Shown here: piece by piece, positions 24,600-31,225 of the stretch
How positions within the stretch are numbered: the first letter of the stretch is position 1
Layout: each line of letters begins with the position of its first letter
NCBI GenBank assembly: GCA_947380655.1
Contig: CANCRX010000028.1
Location: 1 to 35,792 of the forward strand
Length of the DNA stretch: 35,792 nucleotides
DNA from: Alcaligenaceae bacterium
GTDB taxonomy: Bacteria; Pseudomonadota; Gammaproteobacteria; Burkholderiales; Burkholderiaceae_B
Reading direction: 5' to 3'
Position numbers and translations under genes: made by a program
The notes under the pieces: model-generated
Database searches by the model: none
Seen by the model: only the letters and a program-made list of their open reading frames with translations
Told to the model about the DNA's origin: nothing

Positions 24600-25778
24600 T
24601 CAGATTGCTCCTTCCTGACGCAATGTCGCAAGTCGCTCTGGCGTCACACCAAACTCTGTATACACCTCATCATTATGCTCGCCGCGATCAGGCGCCGCAG
24701 TAAATACATCGCGCTTAGAACGACTCAAGATGACCGCCTGCCCCACCACACTGATTTCACCCAGCTTGGGATGCTGCAAAGTCTTGGCCATCCCCAGATG
24801 CTGGACCTGAGGGTCTTCCATGGTTTCTTGTACGTTCTTGATCGAACCGCAAGGCACGCCTTCTTTATTGAGCAAATCAATCCAGAATTTAGTGGTGTTC
24901 TGCGTCGTGACCGCTGCAATATCCGCATTGAGTTGCGGACGGTTTTTCGCACGCAGCTGCAGTGTCTGATAACGTGGGTCTGTCGCCATTTCAGGTACGC
25001 CCAACACGGTCACCAGGCGCACATACATTTCTGTACCCATGGCAGCAATATTGATATAACCATCCGAGGTTTTAAATACACCAGTCGGAGAGCTTGTGGG
25101 ATGATCATTACCGCTTTGGCCAGGGATTTCTTTATTCATCAACCAGCGCATAATCTGAAAATCCATCATCCATACTTGCGCCTGCAAGAGCGAGGTCTGC
25201 ACCCACTGACCCTGACCCGAGACTTCACGCTCAAGCAATGCGACCATGGTGCCGATGGCACAAAACAGACCCGAGGTCAGATCAGCAATCGGTATGCCTG
25301 CACGCATCGGACCGCGACCAGGCTCACCCGTCACAGACATCACACCACCCAAGCCTTGGGCGATCTGATCCAGACCTGGACGATCTTTGTAGGGACCATC
25401 CTGACCAAAGCCCGAGACGCTCGACAAGATGATGCGCGGATTTACTTTTTTCAGTGATTCGTAATCGATGCCAAGCTTGAATTTAACGTTGGGGCGATAG
25501 TTCTCCACCACCACGTCGGCCTGCTTCACCATTTCTAGAAACAGTTCACGTCCTTTGGGATTTTTCAGATTCAGCGTGACGCTACGCTTATTGCGATGTG
25601 TATTCTGATAGTCCGCAAACTGTGCCGAGCCACCTGGTTTGTCATCAGGCATATCGCCGGGCTCTTCGATCTTAATGACATTTGCACCCCAATCAGCAAA
25701 CTGCCTGACTGCGGCGGGACCGGACCTTACGCGGGTCAGATCCAAAATCGTGAAACGGCTTAATGGCAAGGGCTGCAT
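24600..25778 (-). CDS. CaiB/BaiF family (class III) CoA-transferase
   Basis: This 392-residue enzyme moves CoA between acyl-CoA and a free carboxylate. The catalytic aspartate is D166 in 'GIPIADLTSGLFCAIG', the position of the acyl-anhydride-forming Asp in formyl-CoA transferase. 'LDLTRVRSGPAAVRQFADWGANVIKIE' opens the family fold, and 'NKRSVTLNLKNPKGRELF' and 'VENYRPNV' are further class III blocks. Start is ATG 25778 with GGAG at a 6-base spacer; an in-frame GTG at 25793 is less likely. It is the first gene of the operon and probably activates an imported acid that the crotonase then modifies. The acid is unknown. Confidence 0.92.
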   Translation of the reverse strand: MQPLPLSRFTILDLTRVRSGPAAVRQFADWGANVIKIEEPGDMPDDKPGGSAQFADYQNTHRNKRSVTLNLKNPKGRELFLEMVKQADVVVENYRPNVKFKLGIDYESLKKVNPRIILSSVSGFGQDGPYKDRPGLDQIAQGLGGVMSVTGEPGRGPMRAGIPIADLTSGLFCAIGTMVALLEREVSGQGQWVQTSLLQAQVWMMDFQIMRWLMNKEIPGQSGNDHPTSSPTGVFKTSDGYINIAAMGTEMYVRLVTVLGVPEMATDPRYQTLQLRAKNRPQLNADIAAVTTQNTTKFWIDLLNKEGVPCGSIKNVQETMEDPQVQHLGMAKTLQHPKLGEISVVGQAVILSRSKRDVFTAAPDRGEHNDEVYTEFGVTPERLATLRQEGAI

Positions 25779-25807
25779 GCAAGTCTCCGACACAAAAATG
25801 TAATCAA

Positions 25808-25834
25808 ATTCTGGGTATTATTGTTTTCCAGAAT
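25808..25834. promoter_or_regulatory. Inverted repeat in the caiB leader
   Basis: ATTCTGG at 25808-25814 and CCAGAAT at 25828-25834 form a perfect 7-base inverted repeat with a 13-base AT-rich spacer. It lies between the predicted transcription start and caiB. It may be a second regulator site or a weak hairpin. Confidence 0.35.
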
Positions 25835-25840
25835 ATGAGA

Positions 25841-25869
25841 ATTAAATTTCGATGTCGGACATCTTACAA
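25841..25869 (-). promoter_or_regulatory. Promoter of the caiB-gntR-ech operon
   Basis: On the minus strand TTGTAA (25869-25864) and TTTAAT (25846-25841) are separated by exactly 17 bases, matching four and five of six consensus positions. Transcription would start near 25834, about 55 bases before the caiB ATG. The spacer is filled by the palindrome at 25851-25863, so a bound repressor would block RNA polymerase. Confidence 0.6.
25851..25863. promoter_or_regulatory. Predicted GntR/FadR-type operator
   Basis: GATGTC-G-GACATC is a perfect 13-base inverted repeat. Its core GTCGGAC fits the GT-N3-AC pattern of FadR-subfamily GntR operators (established for FadR-, PdhR- and LldR-like proteins). 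It sits within the 17-base promoter spacer of the operon that encodes a FadR-type regulator, so autorepression is the simplest reading. A TGTCGGA 7-mer recurs on the minus strand at 25792-25786, next to the caiB ribosome-binding site. Confidence 0.6.
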
Positions 25870-25946
25870 GAAAATGACAGTTTTGTTTTTGGCAATAATT
25901 TTTTAGTAAGCTCCTGAGGGATCACCCGCTGCAGCCTTGTCCCTGC

Positions 25947-26909
25947 TTATTCTGGCTTGGCGCCTGAATCCTGAATCACTTTTTTCCATTTGGCTTGCTC
26001 TACCCTCACCTCTTTTGCCATTTCCTCTGGCGTGCTGGATTTGGGCACCATTCCCATTGCGATCATGCGCTCCTGCAGAGCCGGGTCTGCCAAAACCGTC
26101 ACCACCGCTTTATTGAGTCGATCAATCACCGCTTTGGGTGTACCAGCCGGTACGGTCAGATAATTCACTGCGGTCGCATCAAACCCCTTTAACTCATCAT
26201 CAATCGCAGGCACTTGCGGCAAGATGGGCGAGCGCTGCGGCATAGCAATTCCTAGTGCCCGCACACTCCCCGCCTTGATGCTGGGCAGATAGACAGACAG
26301 TGAGTCAATACTCATCTGCACATTCCCGCCAATCAAATCCTGCAACACCTGCCCCGAACCCTTATAAGGCACATGCGCAATATCGATATTAGCCATTGTT
26401 TTAAACAGCTCTCCTGCCAAATGACTACTGGCACCAATCCCGGCGCTTCCGAAATTAACTTTGCCAGGATTTTTACGTGCATAAGCAATCAGCTCCGATA
26501 CGCTTTTTACAGGTAAGCCAGGCGTGACGACTAAAACGTTTGGAAACCAGGACACCCTGGAAACAGGGATCAAATCTTTATTCGGATCGTAGGGCAGCTT
26601 GGCCATCAGATAAGGATTGGTAATCTGCGGGCCAGGCGTGGTGTACAAAATCGTATAGCCATCCGCAGCGGCATTGGCTACATATGACGCACCAATCGTC
26701 GCCCCTCCACCAGGCTTATTCTCCACAATGACGGTCTGACCAAGTTGTCGCGAGAGAGGCTCACTCATCATGCGTGCGGTCGTATCCGCTGCACCGCCCG
26801 GTGCAAAGGGTACGACAATCTTGATGGGCTTAGTCGGATAGTCTTGCGCGATTGATACGTGGGTAAAGCTGGCGCAGGCTACTGCCGCGATGAGTGCAAT
26901 TTTTTTCAT
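25947..26909 (-). CDS. Bug/TctC family periplasmic solute-binding protein (1)
   Basis: This is a 320-residue tripartite-tricarboxylate-transporter type receptor. The signal peptide (about 1-21) ends S-I-A|Q-D, followed by the Bug hallmark 'YPTKPIKIVVPFAPGGAADTTARM' and 'VVENKPGGGATIGASYVA'. 'HVPYKGSGQVLQDLIGGNVQM' is the family's second ligand-binding strand. Bug proteins bind small carboxylates or amides. It begins one base after the stop of the next Bug gene upstream and carries its own in-frame SD-like GGTGG, so the two are co-translated. It faces the caiB operon, which may use its ligand. No tctA/tctB is present. Confidence 0.92.
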   Translation of the reverse strand: MKKIALIAAVACASFTHVSIAQDYPTKPIKIVVPFAPGGAADTTARMMSEPLSRQLGQTVIVENKPGGGATIGASYVANAAADGYTILYTTPGPQITNPYLMAKLPYDPNKDLIPVSRVSWFPNVLVVTPGLPVKSVSELIAYARKNPGKVNFGSAGIGASSHLAGELFKTMANIDIAHVPYKGSGQVLQDLIGGNVQMSIDSLSVYLPSIKAGSVRALGIAMPQRSPILPQVPAIDDELKGFDATAVNYLTVPAGTPKAVIDRLNKAVVTVLADPALQERMIAMGMVPKSSTPEEMAKEVRVEQAKWKKVIQDSGAKPE

Positions 26910-26910
26910 C

Positions 26911-27954
26911 TCAATCCACCTTGATATTTTGTGCTTTGATTACCGCACCCCAGCGTTTTGTTTCTGCATCCAGAAATTTCTGATACGCAACAGGATCCAG
27001 TGCGATAGGGATCAGGCCAAAAGATTTCAGCTTTTCCTGTGTTTCTTTTTCGTTCGCGACTTTGAGCAAGGCGTCAGCAATCTGTTTGCGTCGCGCCTCA
27101 GGCACGGCAGTCTGGATGAAGTAGCCAAACCAACTACTGGAAATCACACCGGACGCCACACCCGATTCCTCTATGGTCGGAAGCTCAGACGCGTCAGCCA
27201 AACGCTTTTCAGTCGTCACGCCCAACGCACGAATCTTGCCCTCTTGCACATAGCGCATTGATTGCATGGTGTCGAAAAATATATTGACCTGCCCACCGAG
27301 AAAGTCCGCTAGCGCAGCACTGGTACCTTTATAGGGAATATGTAATAACTGAACTCCAGCGCTGGAGGCAAACAGCTCACCCGCCAGATGCGGACTCGAA
27401 CCAAACCCTGTCGAGGCGAACGTCACCTTGCCAGGATTCTTTTTGGCATACTCCACTAACTCTTTGACTGTCTTGACCGGTAATGAGTTATTCACATACA
27501 ACACGTTAGGAGCCAGTCCCACGAGCGCCAGTGGCGTGAGGTCAGAAGCTTTGTAGGGCAGTTCCTTGAACATCAGCGGATTAGTCGCCATACCTACGCT
27601 GCCAACCATCATGGTGTAGCCATCAGGGGTCGCGCGAGCAACGATTGAAGCACCCAGGGTCGCACTCGCTCCAGGCTTGTTCTCCACCACAACTGGCTGA
27701 TTCCAGATATCTTTGAGCTTTGCAGCAAAGTAGCGCGCAATATTATCGGTCAGTCCCGCAGGGGGGTAAGGCACGACGACTTGCACCGCATGGTCTGGAA
27801 AAACTTGCGCACTGGCGGCGGCACTAGTTTGTGCGTTAGTTTGGGAGGCTGTTTGCGCAAAGCTCGACGCCGATATCAGTCCCGCCAAGCTGAGCACTGT
27901 TGCACCTGCAGCAACTAAAACGGTGCGCAATATAAATGCTGGCTGATAAGCCAT
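26911..27954 (-). CDS. Bug/TctC family periplasmic solute-binding protein (2)
   Basis: This is a 347-residue Bug protein with a signal peptide ending near S-S-F-A|Q (residue 33). An unusual 16-residue low-complexity linker rich in Thr, Gln, Ser and Ala precedes the mature domain 'FPDHAVQVVVPYPPAGLTDNIARYF'. 'VVENKPGASATLGASIVARATPDGYTMMVG' and 'HIPYKGTSAALADFLGGQVNIFFD' are the other Bug blocks. Start is ATG 27954 with AGGGGA seven bases upstream; an in-frame start at 28011 would place 19 charged residues before the signal peptide and is rejected. It is first of a two-gene unit with Bug protein 1 and is divergent from a crotonase gene. Confidence 0.92.
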   Translation of the reverse strand: MAYQPAFILRTVLVAAGATVLSLAGLISASSFAQTASQTNAQTSAAASAQVFPDHAVQVVVPYPPAGLTDNIARYFAAKLKDIWNQPVVVENKPGASATLGASIVARATPDGYTMMVGSVGMATNPLMFKELPYKASDLTPLALVGLAPNVLYVNNSLPVKTVKELVEYAKKNPGKVTFASTGFGSSPHLAGELFASSAGVQLLHIPYKGTSAALADFLGGQVNIFFDTMQSMRYVQEGKIRALGVTTEKRLADASELPTIEESGVASGVISSSWFGYFIQTAVPEARRKQIADALLKVANEKETQEKLKSFGLIPIALDPVAYQKFLDAETKRWGAVIKAQNIKVD

Positions 27955-28034
27955 GATGTTGTCCCCTCGCTTTTCAACCTCATCCCACAGTGCGTGCAGG
28001 CTTTCGCTCACAGGCAGAAATCGGACGGGTTAGT

Positions 28035-28047
28035 AATTAGTTTAATT
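28035..28047. promoter_or_regulatory. AT-rich inverted repeat in the Bug2/crotonase divergent gap
   Basis: AATTA and TAATT are separated by 3 bases inside the 184-base divergent region (27955-28138). The gap also contains TATATTC/TATATG, which could supply -10 elements for either direction, but no -35 box is convincing. A half-site-like TCGGAC is at 28021-28026, shared with the core of the caiB operator. This is the only regulatory-looking material I see in the gap. Confidence 0.25.
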
Positions 28048-28138
28048 TTTCTATATTCTATATGCGAAACCAGAACAATAAATCTCACTCCACAAGCAAT
28101 ACTCACAACATACAAACAACATCAGGGGAAAAATCACT

Positions 28139-28930
28139 ATGCAGGGCCTTACTCAACCTCAATACGAACAACTTAGATACGAACTCATCGGACACGTCGC
28201 GGTACTGACGATGAATAACGCGCCCGTCAACGCACTCTCGCGCACACTCGGCGATGAGTTGACTGCAGCGCTGGATTACGTTTCCGAAATCGAGGCGGTG
28301 CGCGCAGTGGTGTTAACCGGCGAGGGCAAAATATTTTGTGCCGGCGCAGATCTAAAAGGTCGCGCCTCTGTCATCAAAGGTCCAGGGGATCTACCCGCTC
28401 ACTCACGGCGCACACGTGAATGCTTTCATGCCATTCGCGAATGCACCAAACCCGTCATCATCGCGATCAACGGCCCTGCACTCGGCGCAGGCCTGGCGAT
28501 CGCCGCATCGGGCGACATCATCATTACTTCTGAAAAAGGTAGTCTGGGGCTGCCTGAAATCGACGTAGGTCTTCTGGGTGGCGGCAGTCATGCTGCGCGT
28601 CTATTCCCACATTCGACACTGCGCCAGATGATGTTCACGGGCTATCGTGTTCCTGCGGCCGAGCTCTACCGGCTGGGCGTCGCAATCAGCGTCACAACGC
28701 CTGAAGACCTCATAACCGAGGCCGTTGCACTAGCCACTACGATTGCGAGCAAGAGCCCGCAATCGATTCGTCTGGCAAAACAAACCCTCAATGCCATCGA
28801 GGATATGAGTTTGCGTGATGGCTATCGTTATGAGCAAGACATGACTGCTGCAATTGCAAAAACAGACGATGCAAAAGAAGCCCAACGCGCATTTTTAGAA
28901 AAGCGCCCGGCAGTTTTTACCGGCAAATAA
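28139..28930 (+). CDS. Enoyl-CoA hydratase/isomerase (crotonase) family protein (second copy)
   Basis: This is a 263-residue crotonase-fold enzyme. The oxyanion-hole regions are 'FCAGADLKGR' (66-75) and 'INGPALGAGLAIAASGDIII' (110-129). The first catalytic Glu of hydratases is replaced by A120, while the second is kept as E140 in 'GLPEIDVGLLGGG'. One-glutamate crotonases include carnitinyl-CoA-dehydratase-like enzymes and isomerases, so the reaction is not settled. AGGGGA at 28124-28129 lies nine bases before the ATG. It is a single gene, divergent from the Bug pair and convergent with Bug protein 3, with 22 bases between stops and no visible terminator. It is not close in sequence to the crotonase at 22960. 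Confidence 0.9.
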   Translation: MQGLTQPQYEQLRYELIGHVAVLTMNNAPVNALSRTLGDELTAALDYVSEIEAVRAVVLTGEGKIFCAGADLKGRASVIKGPGDLPAHSRRTRECFHAIRECTKPVIIAINGPALGAGLAIAASGDIIITSEKGSLGLPEIDVGLLGGGSHAARLFPHSTLRQMMFTGYRVPAAELYRLGVAISVTTPEDLITEAVALATTIASKSPQSIRLAKQTLNAIEDMSLRDGYRYEQDMTAAIAKTDDAKEAQRAFLEKRPAVFTGK

Positions 28931-28952
28931 AATCATCATGCTGCAGGCTCTG

Positions 28953-29948
28953 TCAATCTAATTTGATATTGCCCTCAGCGATCACTTTTTGCCAACGGCT
29001 CAGCTCTTCTTTGATAAAAGCACCAAACTGTGCAGGCGTATCACCGACCGGGTCAACGCCCAAGCCCTGCAAGGTTGTCAACACATCAGGCTGCTTGAGC
29101 GCATCCACTACGCTCTTTTGGATACGTACGATACGCTCAGCCGGTGTGCCTGCTGGTACAGCCATGCCGAACCAGTTGGTGAGATTAAAGCCCGGGATCG
29201 TTTCAGCGACTGTCGGTACATCTGGAAAGACTGCCAAACGCTGTGAGCCCATCGTCGCGAGCGCGCGTAGTCGTCCACTTTTGACGTGTGGCAAACCAAC
29301 CGCTACCGCCTCAAAGGTCAATTGCACCTGACCGGCTACCACATCGTTCACACTGGGCGAACTTCCTTTGTAGGGAACATGCGTCATTTTTATACCCGCT
29401 GCTGAGGCAAACATTTCACCCGCCATGTGTGGCAGACCAGCGTTACCGCTTGAGGAGAAATTCAATTTGCCTGGATTGGCTTTGGCATAAGCAATTAATT
29501 CTGGCACCGTTTTAATCGGCAGTTGAGAATTGACATAGATCACAAAGCCTGAGGATGCGACTTGAGTGACCGGTGCAAAATCTTTTTGCACGTTGTAGGG
29601 CAACTCTTTCATGATCGCAGGCGTGATACTGAAGTTACCCATGGTACCCATAAAAATCGTGTAACCATCAGGCTCAGAACGAGCTGCAGCCTGCATACCA
29701 ATTACGCCGCCAGCACCAGGCTTGTTCTCCACCACCACTGACTGGCCGAGATCTGCCGCCATCTTTGGAGCGAGCACGCGCGCAATCGTATCGATCGCTC
29801 CACCAGGTGGAAAACCGATGATGATATGGATCGCACGAGTGGGAAAAGTCTGCGCGAACGCGGCAGGTATGGCACCCCAATTAACCAGTACCGTCAACAC
29901 GCAGGTCACCGCCAGCTTGAGGGGGATCAAATTAAGAATGCGTTTCAC
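28953..29948 (-). CDS. Bug/TctC family periplasmic solute-binding protein (3)
   Basis: This is a 331-residue receptor of the Bug family. A signal peptide (about 1-32, ending A-F-A|Q) precedes 'FPTRAIHIIIGFPPGGAIDTIARVL' and 'VVENKPGAGGVIGMQAAARSEPDGYTIF'. 'HVPYKGSSPSVNDVVAGQVQLTF' is the second family block. The start codon is GTG at 29948, supported by AGGAGA with a 5-base spacer. It is transcribed alone, divergently from the BNR-repeat gene, from a 227-base region rich in repeats. The ligand is unknown. Confidence 0.92.
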   Translation of the reverse strand: MKRILNLIPLKLAVTCVLTVLVNWGAIPAAFAQTFPTRAIHIIIGFPPGGAIDTIARVLAPKMAADLGQSVVVENKPGAGGVIGMQAAARSEPDGYTIFMGTMGNFSITPAIMKELPYNVQKDFAPVTQVASSGFVIYVNSQLPIKTVPELIAYAKANPGKLNFSSSGNAGLPHMAGEMFASAAGIKMTHVPYKGSSPSVNDVVAGQVQLTFEAVAVGLPHVKSGRLRALATMGSQRLAVFPDVPTVAETIPGFNLTNWFGMAVPAGTPAERIVRIQKSVVDALKQPDVLTTLQGLGVDPVGDTPAQFGAFIKEELSRWQKVIAEGNIKLD

Positions 29949-30004
29949 TGTGTCTCCTGTCGCCTGTCTTGGCGTGCTGAATCTTATGGATATTTTGTTG
30001 TCAA

Positions 30005-30027
30005 AACTTAAGTTCTTATCTTAAGTT
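30005..30027. promoter_or_regulatory. Inverted and direct repeat operator candidate between Bug3 and the BNR gene
   Basis: AACTTAAG (30005-30012) and CTTAAGTT (30020-30027) form a perfect 8-7-8 inverted repeat. CTTAAGTT also occurs at 30007-30014, giving a 13-base-period direct repeat. The left arm directly abuts a consensus -35 TTGACA read toward Bug protein 3 (30004-29999), although no good -10 follows at the right distance. The position suits an activator or repressor for one or both divergent genes. Confidence 0.5.
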
Positions 30028-30098
30028 GCTATGGATGAACATCTCTGAAAAACCCATGTTTTAATCACTATTTCCAAGATAGTAGAATATTTTTACGC

Positions 30099-30126
30099 TT
30101 TGACGTAAATACTTTGGCGTAAATCA
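30099..30126. repeat. Tandem 14-base repeat upstream of the BNR gene
   Basis: TTTGACGTAAATAC (30099-30112) is followed directly by TTTGGCGTAAATCA (30113-30126), with 11 of 14 positions the same. The first copy also forms an inverted repeat with TTTACG at 30092-30097 (6-base spacer). It ends one base before the predicted -35 box at 30127, which is where an activator would bind. Confidence 0.5.
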
Positions 30127-30155
30127 TTCACGGTCAGTTTATTGCCCCCTATAAA
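30127..30155 (+). promoter_or_regulatory. Candidate promoter of the BNR-repeat gene
   Basis: TTCACG (30127-30132) and TATAAA (30150-30155) are separated by 17 bases, matching four and five of six consensus positions. Transcription would start near 30162, giving a leader of only about 14 bases that just contains the CGGAGA ribosome-binding site (30164-30169) before the ATG at 30176. Confidence 0.5.
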
Positions 30156-30175
30156 TATCCTCCCGGAGACAAGCG

Positions 30176-31210
30176 ATGACTACACATGTCGAAATCTATG
30201 CAGGCACTGCAGGTCACTCCGCGTGGTTCAGTAGCGATCTTGGTCAGACATGGGCCCACCCAAACAGTCACTCAGGTATGTATCTAGAGGCTCGCGTCTG
30301 GTGTTTCAGCTCTCACACGCGTGATATGAACCTGCTTTACGCAGGCACAGACATGGGTTTATTCAGATGGGATGAGCGCACCACACGCTGGACGCATCTC
30401 CCCTCACCGATGACCGATATCTGGGCGCTCGTACAAGACCCCGATGATCCAGAGATTATTTACGCAGGGACACGCCCTGCAGGGTTTTTCCGCTCTACCG
30501 ATGCAGGACAGACCTGGAAAAGTTTGTCTGCCCCCGGCATACAAAAATTTTCTGAAATCAATATGGGGCCCACTCGTGTGACCCAGATGCTATTTGATCC
30601 GAAAGATCACAACACGCTCTGGGCTGTTGTAGAAATCGGTGGCGTCTATCGCAGCACGGATCGTGGCAACACGTGGGAACTCAAAACAGAAGGTCTCGTC
30701 TCGGGTGATATGCATGGCATTGTGATTGTGCATGATCAATCCGGCAAAAAAATCCTCTACGCCACCACCAACCGCGGTTTGCATCGCAGCACGGACAATG
30801 GTGAATCATGGGTTTTTCAGGCTCTCGATGCCCCTTGGCAGTACACCCGGGGGATCGTCGCGCGTGCGGACAATGACGCAGTTATTTTTCTCACCAACGG
30901 TAACGGCCCACCGGGCAACACCGGCAAGCTCTGGCGCAGTCAAGACTATGGTTACTCGTGGAAAGAACTCACACTACCCGGCACACTGAACAGCACGCCC
31001 TGGGCCGTCGCCACACACCCGGATAATCCCAAGCTGCTATTCACCTATACCAACCTCGGACAATTATTTCGCAGCGAGGACGGAGGTGATCACTGGACCC
31101 GCTTACCGCATGAGTTTGGTGAGCTACGCACACTCTGCTGGCGCCCGACAGATTACGCACCAGACAGGCCGGCGCATTCGATTACTGTGCGCCCACCCGT
31201 GGTGGTTTAA
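30176..31210 (+). CDS. BNR/Asp-box repeat beta-propeller protein
   Basis: This 344-residue protein is built from Asp-box repeats (S-x-D-x-G-x-x-W), as in sialidases and VPS10/sortilin propellers. Six copies are visible: 'SSDLGQTW' (19-26), 'RSTDAGQTW', 'RSTDRGNTW', 'RSTDNGESW', 'RSQDYGYSW' and 'RSEDGGDHW', spaced by about 45-60 residues. These fit a six- to seven-bladed propeller. There is no signal peptide, so it is predicted to stay in the cytoplasm, which is unusual for this repeat type. Sialidase active-site arginines are not identifiable, so I do not call it a glycosidase. It lies among Bug and oxidoreductase genes. Its role is unknown; ligand or lactone handling would be a guess. Confidence 0.85.
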   Translation: MTTHVEIYAGTAGHSAWFSSDLGQTWAHPNSHSGMYLEARVWCFSSHTRDMNLLYAGTDMGLFRWDERTTRWTHLPSPMTDIWALVQDPDDPEIIYAGTRPAGFFRSTDAGQTWKSLSAPGIQKFSEINMGPTRVTQMLFDPKDHNTLWAVVEIGGVYRSTDRGNTWELKTEGLVSGDMHGIVIVHDQSGKKILYATTNRGLHRSTDNGESWVFQALDAPWQYTRGIVARADNDAVIFLTNGNGPPGNTGKLWRSQDYGYSWKELTLPGTLNSTPWAVATHPDNPKLLFTYTNLGQLFRSEDGGDHWTRLPHEFGELRTLCWRPTDYAPDRPAHSITVRPPVVV

Positions 31211-31225
31211 ATAGGGCGACGATGA

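Noticed and set aside
24282..25457. 391-codon open frame on the plus strand
   Set aside because: It lies antisense to the gntR-type and caiB-type genes. Its translation is rich in His, Arg, Thr and Cys with no domain, as expected of a shadow frame.
30176..31210. Calling the BNR protein a sialidase
   Set aside because: Asp-boxes are structural only; the arginine triad and F/Y-R-I-P motif are not visible and there is no signal peptide.
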